A stretch of DNA of 64,000 nucleotides from Akkermansia sp. Lineage in GTDB: Bacteria > Verrucomicrobiota > Verrucomicrobiia > Verrucomicrobiales > Akkermansiaceae. Positions 23,945 through 33,266 of the stretch are shown here, piece by piece (positions within the stretch are counted from its first letter, which is position 1; the number at the start of each line of letters is the position of its first letter). The stretch lies in NCBI GenBank assembly GCA_017549485.1, contig JAFYUT010000096.1, positions 1 to 64,000 on the forward strand, in the 5' to 3' direction. The notes beneath the pieces are model-generated. The model saw only the letters and a program-made list of their open reading frames with translations, did no database searches and had not been told where the DNA came from. A program made the translations under genes and the position numbers.

Positions 23945-26591
23945 ATACGAGAATGGCTTTCAGGTCAATTTGAGCTTCGCCGGAAATTGCGTTATCAGTA
24001 ATACGGACAAATTTGGCGGGCGGGTGGTTTTGTTTGAGATTAAGGCGTACTATCTCTTTGCCGCATTCTTCTCGGGAGAGTTCAACCAAGTGTTTCCACG
24101 TTTTGCCGTCGGTCGAAATTTCTACCACAAGATATCCGCGGCGAGAGAGTGCCCCTCGTCCAACCAGTACCATGCCGCCTATATTTTCTCTCTTAGGCAG
24201 CTCTACGGTGACGTGTGCTGCTGTGTTCGGTTCAGAGCTGATGCTTCCGCCCTTTTCTGTAAGAGCCGCGGCATGGTAGAGAACCAAGTTTTGGTCGTCT
24301 GCGTAAGACCCTAATTTGACCAAACCTCCGGCTGATATCAGATTGCCCCCCAGCGGTTCGAATGACGGCATGTTCGTGCCGGAATTGAGATAAGAGGTAC
24401 TCCACAGATTGGCTAACTCAATATCCCCGATTTCCTCGGCTCCACGAATTATACCACTGCTGATGCCATCTTTCGCTTCGGGGTGACGCGCTACCGCATC
24501 ATGAGCCATAGCTACAACCTTTTTGTAGAAACTCTTGTTTTCTGCATGTGCTGCAATGACGGCCCATGCCATCCACGGTCCGAAATCCGGATTTTTTGCC
24601 ACCGTATCTACCAGCATTTGCATGTAGCGTTCTTTGTGGGCCAACGCTTTGCCGAGTGAGTCATATTGCATGCTCAGCAGGGCTCGGTAATTCCACTGCT
24701 CTTTTTCGGCTGTGGACAAGTTGTTGAAATAGCTTTCAAAAGCCGCTAATTTCTGTTTGGGGGAGCGCAGGGCTTTAAGCATACCGGGGTACACTTTCTC
24801 TTGCAATAACAGTGCGCATGATTTTGACTGCTGAGGTGCAATGGTGCTGCATACAAACTCATTGACTCCCAGCCAGCGGCGCGGGCGACGCCCCAGTGAT
24901 TTACCGGCGGCTTCCATGTACAGACTCCACACCGGTTTATAGAGCGGTTGCATTTGCACTGCCAGTTCGTATACCGGTAATGCATGAACGGGGTTGCGTT
25001 GGTCTGCCAGAATAGATGCCAAGCTGATGGCCATTTGGGCGTCTCGGGTAATGGCGCCATTGCTGTACATGTCCTCTTGCATTTGTAGGGCACTCCATGT
25101 GTATTCACCCCATATACTCCAATGCGGACTGCGGCGCTCCTCCGGGTTCAGGGAGTTTGCCGGGTGCCAGGAGCCATCAAAATACACGGCATACGCACAG
25201 TGTCCGGGTTCGCCCATGGTAATGGCCGGCACACCATTGGCGCAGGCGGATGATGCCCCGAAGTGTGATAACCCACCACATACTGCACCTACATCTCGTG
25301 TTTCTTTTGCAAAGTTGCCGGGATAAAGCACATCAAAAGGTTGGTAGTACCATTCGCTGTGAATGGAGTCTCCGTACACGTTGGTAGGCAGATACGGAAC
25401 CTGTGAGCACATACTTACATAGGCTGATGCCGGTGCGGCACAGTTATCTCTTAACCAGCGCATGGTAGAAGCCGTGCCGAACGGGCTGTTGCCTTTCCAA
25501 CCGCATACATAGCGCAATTGCCAGTCCGGTAATTGCCAGAACTTGGAGTGCAAGGAGCCTTGGTCGATACTTTCGGCAAAATAAAGGTAGCGTTCGCGAG
25601 CCGCTCGGTACACGTCTTGTTTATTGCGCCCGCGGCTGCGCGCTCCGGGAAGAGTCGGCATGAAATACCCCAATTTCTTCATCTCTGCCAACTCTTCTCG
25701 GGTCAGTTCTTTTTCTTCGCCGTACCAACCTTGGCGGGCAAACTCTGCTGCCACGGCTCCGGCCACGCGGCGTTTCAGTAAGGGACAGGGCGTTATCCCC
25801 TCATGGGTCACAGCCTTGTCCATGTTGGGATCTACTTGGCGAAAATGGGCCACCATGGCCAATGCAATTTCCGCATTTTGCAGCTCTCCGTCATAGACAA
25901 AACCACTTATCCACTCCAAGTCATTCAAGAGCGGTGTGAGAGCGTCTCTTGATTTCGCATTGCGCATGACTTTCTCTAAGTCATCTAAGTTGGAGCGGTT
26001 CAGCAGCTCCCATTGGGTCAGCATGAGTCGCACCTCGGGATCAAGCAATAAGTTTTCTACATCTTGTTGGCTCGTACCTTTCAATCGTGCTCTCACCTTT
26101 GCTCCCAAATTGCGTTTAAGCGTTTTGGGAGAGTTCCACGCAGTGGTGGCACCTTTTCCGGTGAATGTTTGCTCGCGGAAAGGTTTGTCTGCTTCATTGG
26201 CAATGGGGACGCGAGGTTGATACTTCGTGATACTGTTAGGTGTGGTATTCTCTCCCGTTGGGTCATCATCCTCTACCTCTCTCTCAAGGGAGGGGAAATC
26301 GGCTATCTCTGTATCATCGGCCAGCGCATCATCATCAACGGTCGGTGGGGTATCTCCCTCATCTGTTGCCGTGATACTCGGCGTCGGTTGTATGGCGGGG
26401 GCTACGGTTTCCGGTGTCGTGACTTCCTGTTCATTTTCCGTCGTGGTGACAGGGGATGGCTCCACCTGCTCATAAACCTTATACAGGCCGTGTTGCATAA
26501 GGGGAAGCAACGACGGCGCACTGAGATAACCTGCCGTTATCCCGATGACGGCAGTCAGAAGAAGCGCGTGTGAAGGTTTGATGCGGCTCAT
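23922..26591 (-). CDS. Membrane-anchored transglutaminase-like protein with C-terminal discoidin-like domain
   Basis: An 889-residue protein. An N-terminal hydrophobic helix (about 10-30) is an uncleaved anchor or signal, followed by an acidic, Thr/Pro-rich linker to about residue 110. Around 430-480 lies a transglutaminase-like core: VCGGLSHFGAS with Cys438, GVPAITMGEPGHCAY with His464, then FDGSWHPAN, where the third catalytic position would be Asn479. A TPR-like helical region follows (about 530-740). The last ~130 residues look like an F5/8-type (discoidin) beta-sandwich. Family members are cysteine proteases or cross-linking enzymes; the substrate is unknown. A frame starting at 26633 lies within the promoter and is rejected. 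Confidence 0.75.
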   Translation of the reverse strand: MSRIKPSHALLLTAVIGITAGYLSAPSLLPLMQHGLYKVYEQVEPSPVTTTENEQEVTTPETVAPAIQPTPSITATDEGDTPPTVDDDALADDTEIADFPSLEREVEDDDPTGENTTPNSITKYQPRVPIANEADKPFREQTFTGKGATTAWNSPKTLKRNLGAKVRARLKGTSQQDVENLLLDPEVRLMLTQWELLNRSNLDDLEKVMRNAKSRDALTPLLNDLEWISGFVYDGELQNAEIALAMVAHFRQVDPNMDKAVTHEGITPCPLLKRRVAGAVAAEFARQGWYGEEKELTREELAEMKKLGYFMPTLPGARSRGRNKQDVYRAARERYLYFAESIDQGSLHSKFWQLPDWQLRYVCGWKGNSPFGTASTMRWLRDNCAAPASAYVSMCSQVPYLPTNVYGDSIHSEWYYQPFDVLYPGNFAKETRDVGAVCGGLSHFGASSACANGVPAITMGEPGHCAYAVYFDGSWHPANSLNPEERRSPHWSIWGEYTWSALQMQEDMYSNGAITRDAQMAISLASILADQRNPVHALPVYELAVQMQPLYKPVWSLYMEAAGKSLGRRPRRWLGVNEFVCSTIAPQQSKSCALLLQEKVYPGMLKALRSPKQKLAAFESYFNNLSTAEKEQWNYRALLSMQYDSLGKALAHKERYMQMLVDTVAKNPDFGPWMAWAVIAAHAENKSFYKKVVAMAHDAVARHPEAKDGISSGIIRGAEEIGDIELANLWSTSYLNSGTNMPSFEPLGGNLISAGGLVKLGSYADDQNLVLYHAAALTEKGGSISSEPNTAAHVTVELPKRENIGGMVLVGRGALSRRGYLVVEISTDGKTWKHLVELSREECGKEIVRLNLKQNHPPAKFVRITDNAISGEAQIDLKAILVYDNKKAK

Positions 26592-26621
26592 ACAAAGATT
26601 CGGTAAAATCTGTCGGAAATA

Positions 26622-26649
26622 CTTATAACACATTCATAACATAATTCAA
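26622..26649 (-). promoter_or_regulatory. Promoter of the transglutaminase-like/FHA operon
   Basis: Minus strand: -35 TTGAAT (26644-26649), 16-nt spacer, -10 TATAAG (26622-26627). Predicted leader about 24 nt to the ATG at 26591. It is divergent from the M50 protease promoter. Confidence 0.55.
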
Positions 26650-26681
26650 GCTCGTTTTTTCGCGCCGTTCTGAAAATGCTC

Positions 26682-26710
26682 TTGTAACAAGGGGAAATCA
26701 GGTGTATAAT
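26682..26710 (+). promoter_or_regulatory. Near-leaderless promoter of the M50 protease gene
   Basis: -35 TTGTAA (26682-26687), 17-nt spacer, perfect -10 TATAAT (26705-26710). A GTG at 26702 lies in the promoter itself; the next in-frame GTG at 26720 is 9 nt beyond the -10. Confidence 0.65.
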
Positions 26711-26719
26711 CGACCCGCT

Positions 26720-27415
26720 GTGATTTATTTTTCTCTCTTCGGTGTACAGGTTAAGATTCATCCATCTTTATGGGTGACGCTGACACTTATGGCGTTTTTA
26801 CTTTGCCGCGGAGAGCAGGGGGGCTTGGGGATAGCTCTTTTTGTGGTTGCCGGTTTTTTATGCATTTTTGCTCATGAAATGGGGCATGCTCTTGCCGGTC
26901 GCTGGTTGGGCGGTTGCCGACCGGTGGTTGATATGGCTTGGTTGGGCGGTTCTTGCACTAATAATGTGTGTAATTTTACGCGTTTTCAGTTGATTCTTAC
27001 TGCGTTGTCCGGCCCCATTGCGTCTATGGCTCTGGCTTTTCCGGTGTTGGTGTGGATGATTTTTTCGTATGGTGATGCGGATGGTGCGGCACTGCGCATG
27101 GTTGCGTTGGTATGTGGCATAGTGCCTGCCTCTATGTTTGAGTTTTGTCCGCCTATGATTGTCTTGTTCTGCACCTATGTGGTGCAGGTAGCCGTATGGT
27201 GGTCATTGTTGAATCTATTGCCCATTTTTCCTCTGGATGGAGGGGTTGTGCTGTATCACTTGCTGAATGCGCCTCGCAAGCTGCATACCGTTTGCATGGC
27301 AGTGGGGGGAATACTGGCGCTCGTATTCTTTGCACTTGGGTTTTATGCCATGTTTTTCATTCTTCTTTTCCTTATTTTTATCAATTACCATGGCTTGAAA
27401 CACTCGCCGTATTGA
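26720..27415 (+). CDS. M50-family (site-2-type) membrane metalloprotease
   Basis: A 231-residue membrane protein with about six hydrophobic helices. The zinc motif is HEMGH (His52, Glu53, His56) inside the second helix. The third ligand is in LLPIFPLDGG, the conserved NLLPxxPLDGG motif of M50B proteases. Such proteases cut membrane-bound substrates, often regulators, within the bilayer. There is no PDZ or CBS domain, so this is the minimal form. The start is taken as the GTG at 26720 on promoter evidence. proS follows 45 nt later with its own promoter. Confidence 0.85.
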   Translation: MIYFSLFGVQVKIHPSLWVTLTLMAFLLCRGEQGGLGIALFVVAGFLCIFAHEMGHALAGRWLGGCRPVVDMAWLGGSCTNNVCNFTRFQLILTALSGPIASMALAFPVLVWMIFSYGDADGAALRMVALVCGIVPASMFEFCPPMIVLFCTYVVQVAVWWSLLNLLPIFPLDGGVVLYHLLNAPRKLHTVCMAVGGILALVFFALGFYAMFFILLFLIFINYHGLKHSPY

Positions 27416-27422
27416 AAAGGTA

Positions 27423-27450
27423 TTGACTTTTTTTCATAATACATTAGAAT
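27423..27450 (+). promoter_or_regulatory. Near-leaderless promoter of proS
   Basis: -35 TTGACT (27423-27428), 16-nt spacer, -10 TAGAAT (27445-27450). The ATG at 27461 is 10 nt beyond, so the leader is about 4 nt. Confidence 0.65.
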
Positions 27451-27460
27451 CTCCACCCGT

Positions 27461-28981
27461 ATGGCACAACAGAACGCAATTTCACCCACCCGCGCGGAAG
27501 ATTTCCCCGAGTGGTATCAGCAAGTTATCAAAGCCGCCGACCTCGCAGAAAACTCTGAGGTGCGCGGTTGTATGGTTATTAAACCTTGGGGCTACGCTAT
27601 TTGGGAGCTCATTCAGCAACAAATGGATGCTGAGTTCAAGCGTACCGGGCATACCAATGCTTATTTCCCCATGCTCATTCCCGTTTCTTACCTTGAAAAA
27701 GAGGCTGAGCATGCCGAGGGCTTTGCTACTGAATGTGCCGTGGTAACTCACCACCGTTTGGAGGCTGTAAAAGACCCTGAAACCGGTAAGACTAAAATGA
27801 TTCCTTCCGGTGAGCTGACGGATAAGTATGTGATTCGTCCCACCTCTGAGACCGTAATCGGTGCGGCTTTCTCCCGCTGGTTAGAGAGCTACCGTGATCT
27901 CCCCTTCAAAGTGAATCAGTGGTGCAATGTGATGCGTTGGGAGATGCGTCCGCGTATTTTCCTGCGTACGGCAGAGTTCTTGTGGCAAGAGGGCCACACC
28001 GCACATGAAACACGCGAGGAGGCCGAAGAGGAGACTGCCGTTATGCACAAGGTATACGAGGACTTCCAGCGTGATGTTCTTGCCGTGCCCTCCATCCCCG
28101 GTGAGAAAACCGCCCATGAGCGTTTCCCCGGTGCCGTGCGCACCTTTACGGTAGAAGCCATGGTGCAGGACCGCAAGGCTATTCAGGCCGGTACCTCACA
28201 CTTCCTTGGTCAAAACTTCGCCAAGGCTCAGAATATTTCATTTGCCGGGCGTAACAATGAGCGTCAGTTTGCTTGGACCACTTCATGGGGTGTATCTACC
28301 CGCATGATTGGTACGCTTATTATGGCTCATTCTGATGACGATGGCCTTGTGTGCCCGCCGCGTGTGGCTCCCAAGCAGATTGTCATTATCCCTGTTACCC
28401 CCAAGGCTGATTCCAAGCAAGCTATTCTTGACCACTGCCAAGAGCTTGCCGATAAGCTCAGTGCCATGAGCTTCCACGGCTTGCCTGTGCGTGTGCAGGT
28501 TGATACCCGCGACCTTAACGGTGGTACCAAGAAGTGGGAGTGGGTTAAGAAAGGCGTGCCTCTGCGTGTGGAAATCGGCCCGAGAGACCTTGAGAAGGGT
28601 TCTATCTGTTTGGCACGCCGAGATCAAGCTTCCAATGAAAAGAGTTTCATTTCTGAGGAAGAGTTCCTTGCCAATGCCGTTTCTCTGTTGGATGATGTGC
28701 AGAACAGCTTGTTGCAGCGTCAGCTCAACTTCCGTGATAGCCATATCCGTCCCTGCGATAATTTGGAGGACCTCAAGGCAAACTTTGCCGGTGGTACGGA
28801 TGCCGACTGGTTGCTTTGCCCGTGGGATGGCTCTCCCGAGGAAGAAGAGGAGCTCGGCAAGAGCTTGCGTATCTCCATTCGCTGCATTCCGCATGGTGAG
28901 ATGGGGGTAGGCCCTGAAGCCCCGTGTATTCTTACCGGGCGTCCTACAACGCGCCGTGTGCTGTGGGCTCGCAGCTATTGA
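27461..28981 (+). CDS. proS: Prolyl-tRNA synthetase, archaeal/eukaryal-type (ProS type 3)
   Basis: Class II aminoacyl-tRNA synthetase charging tRNA-Pro. Motif 2 (VMRWEMRPRIFLRTAEFLWQ) and motif 3 (GVSTRMIGTLIMAHSD) are present. The anticodon-binding domain begins near residue 305 (KQIVIIPVT), and a C-terminal zinc-like domain ends in RRVLWARSY. At 506 residues and without the ~180-residue editing insertion, it is the archaeal/eukaryal type and not the long E. coli type. A strong terminator follows. Confidence 0.95.
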   Translation: MAQQNAISPTRAEDFPEWYQQVIKAADLAENSEVRGCMVIKPWGYAIWELIQQQMDAEFKRTGHTNAYFPMLIPVSYLEKEAEHAEGFATECAVVTHHRLEAVKDPETGKTKMIPSGELTDKYVIRPTSETVIGAAFSRWLESYRDLPFKVNQWCNVMRWEMRPRIFLRTAEFLWQEGHTAHETREEAEEETAVMHKVYEDFQRDVLAVPSIPGEKTAHERFPGAVRTFTVEAMVQDRKAIQAGTSHFLGQNFAKAQNISFAGRNNERQFAWTTSWGVSTRMIGTLIMAHSDDDGLVCPPRVAPKQIVIIPVTPKADSKQAILDHCQELADKLSAMSFHGLPVRVQVDTRDLNGGTKKWEWVKKGVPLRVEIGPRDLEKGSICLARRDQASNEKSFISEEEFLANAVSLLDDVQNSLLQRQLNFRDSHIRPCDNLEDLKANFAGGTDADWLLCPWDGSPEEEEELGKSLRISIRCIPHGEMGVGPEAPCILTGRPTTRRVLWARSY

Positions 28982-29001
28982 TATCAATCCAAGCTTTTTC
29001 C

Positions 29002-29045
29002 TGCGGGGGTGTTACTTTTGAGGTAACTCCCCCGCATTGTTTTTT
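29002..29045 (+). terminator. Rho-independent terminator of proS
   Basis: A stem of GCGGGGG and GTTAC paired with GTAAC and CCCCCGC, with one T-T mismatch and a short loop, followed by ATTGTTTTTTG. It lies 20 nt after the proS stop. Confidence 0.9.
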
Positions 29046-29063
29046 GCGCTCTCCTAATGATAT

Positions 29064-29111
29064 AAAAAAAAGATTCTGATGTATGGTATGAGCCCGATAC
29101 ATCAGAATCTT
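29064..29111 (-). terminator. Rho-independent terminator of eno
   Basis: On the minus strand AAGATTCTGATGTAT (15 bp) pairs perfectly across a 12-nt loop and ends in a run of T (complement of 29064-29070). Confidence 0.92.
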
Positions 29112-29129
29112 AATTGAATTGAGCAGTGT

Positions 29130-30416
<1,287 letters not shown>

Positions 30417-30463
30417 CTATTTTTTTTGTTGAAATTAGATTAGGCTAACTCTTGTTGGTGGAA

Positions 30464-30491
30464 ATTATACATGAAAAATAGGAAATAGCAA
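30464..30491 (-). promoter_or_regulatory. Promoter of eno
   Basis: Minus strand: -35 TTGCTA (30486-30491), 16-nt spacer, perfect -10 TATAAT (30464-30469), in a strongly AT-rich region. Confidence 0.65.
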
Positions 30492-30560
30492 GAAGAAATA
30501 TTAGTCTGCGCTAACTTTTTTTTATAAAAAGTCTACCAAGGCATAAAATAAGGGCCAAAA

Positions 30561-31127
30561 TCAGTATCCTTGAGCGAGTTTCTTCAGCTTTTTGGTGAGT
30601 GTGAGCTTAGCCGCAGAGGAAACACGGTCAACAAAGAGGAATCCGTTGAGGTGATCACACTCGTGCTGGAGGCAACGCGCAAGCAAGCCGCCGCAATCGA
30701 TTTCGAGCACAGAGCCATCGAGCTGGGGAAGTGACGCTTTAACACGGTCGGGGCGGGCAACATTGGCACGAATGTTGCGCACACTCAAGCAACCTTCCGT
30801 AAAGAGGTATTGTTTACCGTACGGCTCAATGGTGGGGTTGATGAAAACAAGCGGCATAAGAGTGCTGATAGGGCGCTCCTCGCCGTTAACAATAGCCATT
30901 TCAGGTTGCTCTCCTTCTTCTTCCTCATCTTCCGGTATATCTATGACAACCAGTTGAATGTTACGCCCGATTTGCGGGGCTGCCAAGCCGATACCGTTAG
31001 CCTCATGAGTAGTCTCAATCATATCGGCAACAAGTGTACGAAACTTGTCGTCAATTTGCTCGGGGGTTACGGGCTCGCACTTAACTCTCAGAACCGGATT
31101 GCCGTATTGTGTGATGGGAAGAATCAT
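30561..31127 (-). CDS. def: Peptide deformylase
   Basis: Metalloenzyme removing the formyl group from nascent N-termini. All three motifs are complete: GIGLAAPQ (motif 1), EGCLSV with the metal Cys (motif 2), and QHECDHLNG with His155, Glu156 and His159 (motif 3). At 188 residues it is slightly long. The extra length is an acidic loop (DIPEDEEEEGEQPEM) between the strands after motif 1, which could change substrate or ribosome contacts. No fmt gene is adjacent. Confidence 0.96.
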   Translation of the reverse strand: MILPITQYGNPVLRVKCEPVTPEQIDDKFRTLVADMIETTHEANGIGLAAPQIGRNIQLVVIDIPEDEEEEGEQPEMAIVNGEERPISTLMPLVFINPTIEPYGKQYLFTEGCLSVRNIRANVARPDRVKASLPQLDGSVLEIDCGGLLARCLQHECDHLNGFLFVDRVSSAAKLTLTKKLKKLAQGY

Positions 31128-31142
31128 GATAAATCGGGTGCG

Positions 31143-31171
31143 ATTCTAGCTCAGAGGTGGGAGCGTGTCAA
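31143..31171 (-). promoter_or_regulatory. Promoter of def
   Basis: Minus strand: perfect -35 TTGACA (31166-31171), 17-nt spacer, -10 TAGAAT (31143-31148). The ATG at 31127 is 15 nt beyond; leader about 9 nt. Confidence 0.7.
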
Positions 31172-31203
31172 GATTAATCACTATTTTACCGGGTAAATGT
31201 GAG

Positions 31204-31776
31204 TTACAGTTTGGGCCTGTAGTGCCCGGTCAAGGTATAGGTGAATAAATCGTCTTCTTCTTGAGTACCTGCACCGATATTGTGGATAATGAGAGGAACC
31301 CCATCTGCGTTTTTGCGGTCACTCACAATCATAATATGGGGTAACGTATCACCCAACAGGCAGGTCACGATGTCTCCGGCTTGATAATCTGCCGGATTTT
31401 CGCTAACCGGCAAACTCCAACCTTTGCGTTTGAAAAATGTTTGCAGATTCGGCACTCGGCGGTGGTCAATGTTACGGTCGGTGCGTTTCAGTCCCCAATT
31501 TTTTCTGCTGGGGTAAGCAGAGAAATTTTTTTTCATGTCCTCATGCACCTCTTTCTGTAGGTCGAAATGGAGTTGGCGCAGGGCTCGTATCACGACGTCG
31601 GTGCACACACCTCGATCCATGGGTACGTCTCCTCCCGGGTATGTCATGGAGACATACGAGGGGTCATATTCAATCGTAACGCCTATTTGCTCGCGGGCAA
31701 GGGCGGGCAATCTGCTGTCAGCATATAAGCTGCTGCCAATCAGAAAAAACAGGGTAATCAGGGGAGTTTTGTTCAT
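31204..31776 (-). CDS. DUF1287-family secreted protein (copy 2)
   Basis: A 190-residue exported protein with a signal peptide (MNKTPLITLFFLIGSSLYA). DUF1287 landmarks are GVCTDVVIRALRQL with the putative nucleophile Cys, IDHRRVPNL, AGDIVTC and PHIMIVSDRK with His, a Cys/His arrangement like NlpC/P60 cysteine peptidases. A cell-wall hydrolase role is therefore plausible but unproven for the family. It overlaps the stop of the upstream DUF1287 gene by 1 nt and is clearly its paralogue: the blocks VHEDMKKNF and IDHRRVPNL are identical in the two. It is the last gene of the six-gene operon. Confidence 0.88.
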   Translation of the reverse strand: MNKTPLITLFFLIGSSLYADSRLPALAREQIGVTIEYDPSYVSMTYPGGDVPMDRGVCTDVVIRALRQLHFDLQKEVHEDMKKNFSAYPSRKNWGLKRTDRNIDHRRVPNLQTFFKRKGWSLPVSENPADYQAGDIVTCLLGDTLPHIMIVSDRKNADGVPLIIHNIGAGTQEEDDLFTYTLTGHYRPKL

Positions 31777-32483
31777 TACTTTTTTTTCTTTTGTTGAGAT
31801 TTTTCTGGCTCCGGTAGCTGAATAGGTTGGTCGAAGACCGGGCGAAAGTGCCCGGTAATCGGAAACTCAAAAAGGTCATCATTTTCTTCTGTGCCTTTAC
31901 CGGAGTTATGAATGACTTTAGGAACCCCGGTTTCAGCGTGTTTCCTATCACTCACAATCATGATATGAGGGCGGCCGTGTGCTGCATCATAACAGGTTAC
32001 GAGGTCACCCGGTTTGTAGTCATCGGGATTGTCGGTCGGTTTTTCGGTTACAGTCCAACCGATGCGGGCGAAAAACAGCTCCAGATTCGGCACGCGCCGG
32101 TGATCGATGCTGGGGTCTGCGGTACGTTGGCGCCACAGTTTTCTGCCCGGGTAGCTGCGAAAGTTCTTCTTCATGTCTTCATGTACCAGCTCTTGCAGGT
32201 CTAATCCTTTCAGTCGCAAGGCACGTATGATGACATCCGTGCAAACGCCACTCTCTATGGGGACGTCTCCCATGGGGTATTCCAAATCTACATAATCCGG
32301 CGTATAGCTCACGGTAACGCCGATTTGCTGTCGCGCTAAGGCCGGCAAACTGTCCTTGTCCGGAGCAGGGGAGGGCGGTGCAATGGGCGCTTGCTGAGGC
32401 ATGAAAAAATACAGCCCGGCGCCCCCCGCACCGGCAAGCAGCAGGAGCACGCAACTGAGTATGAGTAAGCTTTTTTTCTTCAT
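31776..32483 (-). CDS. DUF1287-family protein with N-terminal membrane anchor (copy 1)
   Basis: A 235-residue paralogue of the next gene. It differs at the N-terminus, where a transmembrane helix (about residues 5-27, Leu/Ala/Gly rich) is followed by a Pro-rich linker, so it probably stays anchored and faces the periplasm. The same Cys/His blocks occur (GVCTDVIIRALRL, IDHRRVPNL, PGDLVTC, PHIMIVSDRK). The C-terminus ends in a basic QQKKKK tail. An upstream start at 32525 would overlap the nuclease-like gene and is not needed. The pair, one anchored and one secreted, suggests divided roles at the wall. Confidence 0.87.
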   Translation of the reverse strand: MKKKSLLILSCVLLLLAGAGGAGLYFFMPQQAPIAPPSPAPDKDSLPALARQQIGVTVSYTPDYVDLEYPMGDVPIESGVCTDVIIRALRLKGLDLQELVHEDMKKNFRSYPGRKLWRQRTADPSIDHRRVPNLELFFARIGWTVTEKPTDNPDDYKPGDLVTCYDAAHGRPHIMIVSDRKHAETGVPKVIHNSGKGTEENDDLFEFPITGHFRPVFDQPIQLPEPEKSQQKKKK

Positions 32484-32499
32484 GATGTAGGGGGCCGGT

Positions 32500-33264
32500 T
32501 CAGTTTTTCTTGCGGCGGTCGGCATGGTTGCCGCTCATGCCGGCTTTTCTTTCTTCTGCGCGTTGTTTCCAAAGCGGAATATCGGATTTGCGCGCTTTTC
32601 TTTGTTTTTTTGCAGCTTGTTTTTCTGCGTGGCGCGCTTGCTCTTTTGCCAACTTTGCTTCTTTTTCTCGAGCAAGCTTAGCTTCTTCCATGCGTTTCTG
32701 AATGCGAGAGGAGTGCGCATCTCCGGCAGAGGTTATGCTCCATGGCCCAATGCCGCCTGATTCTGTAATAGGCAGGCACAGCATATCCGGGTCTATGAAC
32801 CGAATCTGCCTGTACAGCAAGTCTTTGATGGTAGCCAGCAGGCTTTTCGGGGGGAACAAGCCCGTGCGTCCCAATTCTATGGTGAATGCCACGCGTATGC
32901 GTTTGGCTTGCAAACTCATTCGTGCTATATCCCGCAAGGATATGCCCTCTGCCGGTGTTTCTTCGGGGGCACAGAGAGCTGCTGCCCTTAATAAGAATAA
33001 GCAGTCTCTTACCTTGCGACACAGTTTTTCAACCAAGTCTTTTACCTTGGGCCGTGCATTGAATCGGTAGTCTTTCACCTCTACCAGCCATAATTCTTTT
33101 TTGCCGGGATGGTAGAGCACGAAGTCCATCTCCTTGCAGCTGTTACAGAAGTTTTGAGCATGGTGAGAGTAGAAAGGCGAGCATTCAAACCGACACACAT
33201 AATACCCCGCTTCAAAATTGAAGCGGTGCAATCCTTCCACACAGCTGGTACCGACCTGAAACAC
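32500..33264 (-). CDS. Putative PD-(D/E)XK-type nuclease, partner of the AAA ATPase
   Basis: A 254-residue protein without signal peptide. It shows a nuclease-like core: Asp47 in KEMDFVLYHP and Glu62-x-Lys64 in LWLVEVKDY, the D-x14-ExK spacing of PD-(D/E)XK enzymes, with candidate helix acids Glu18 or Glu27. Four Cys (24, 28, 40, 43) just before the core could bind zinc. The middle is mixed alpha/beta, and the C-terminal ~75 residues are a highly charged Lys/Ala/Glu coiled coil. It starts 2 nt after the stop of the ATPase gene, so the two are translationally coupled. The nuclease assignment rests on the motif alone. The pair resembles ATPase-plus-nuclease immune systems, but I cannot match it to a named one. 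Confidence 0.55.
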   Translation of the reverse strand: MFQVGTSCVEGLHRFNFEAGYYVCRFECSPFYSHHAQNFCNSCKEMDFVLYHPGKKELWLVEVKDYRFNARPKVKDLVEKLCRKVRDCLFLLRAAALCAPEETPAEGISLRDIARMSLQAKRIRVAFTIELGRTGLFPPKSLLATIKDLLYRQIRFIDPDMLCLPITESGGIGPWSITSAGDAHSSRIQKRMEEAKLAREKEAKLAKEQARHAEKQAAKKQRKARKSDIPLWKQRAEERKAGMSGNHADRRKKN

Positions 33265-33266
33265 GC

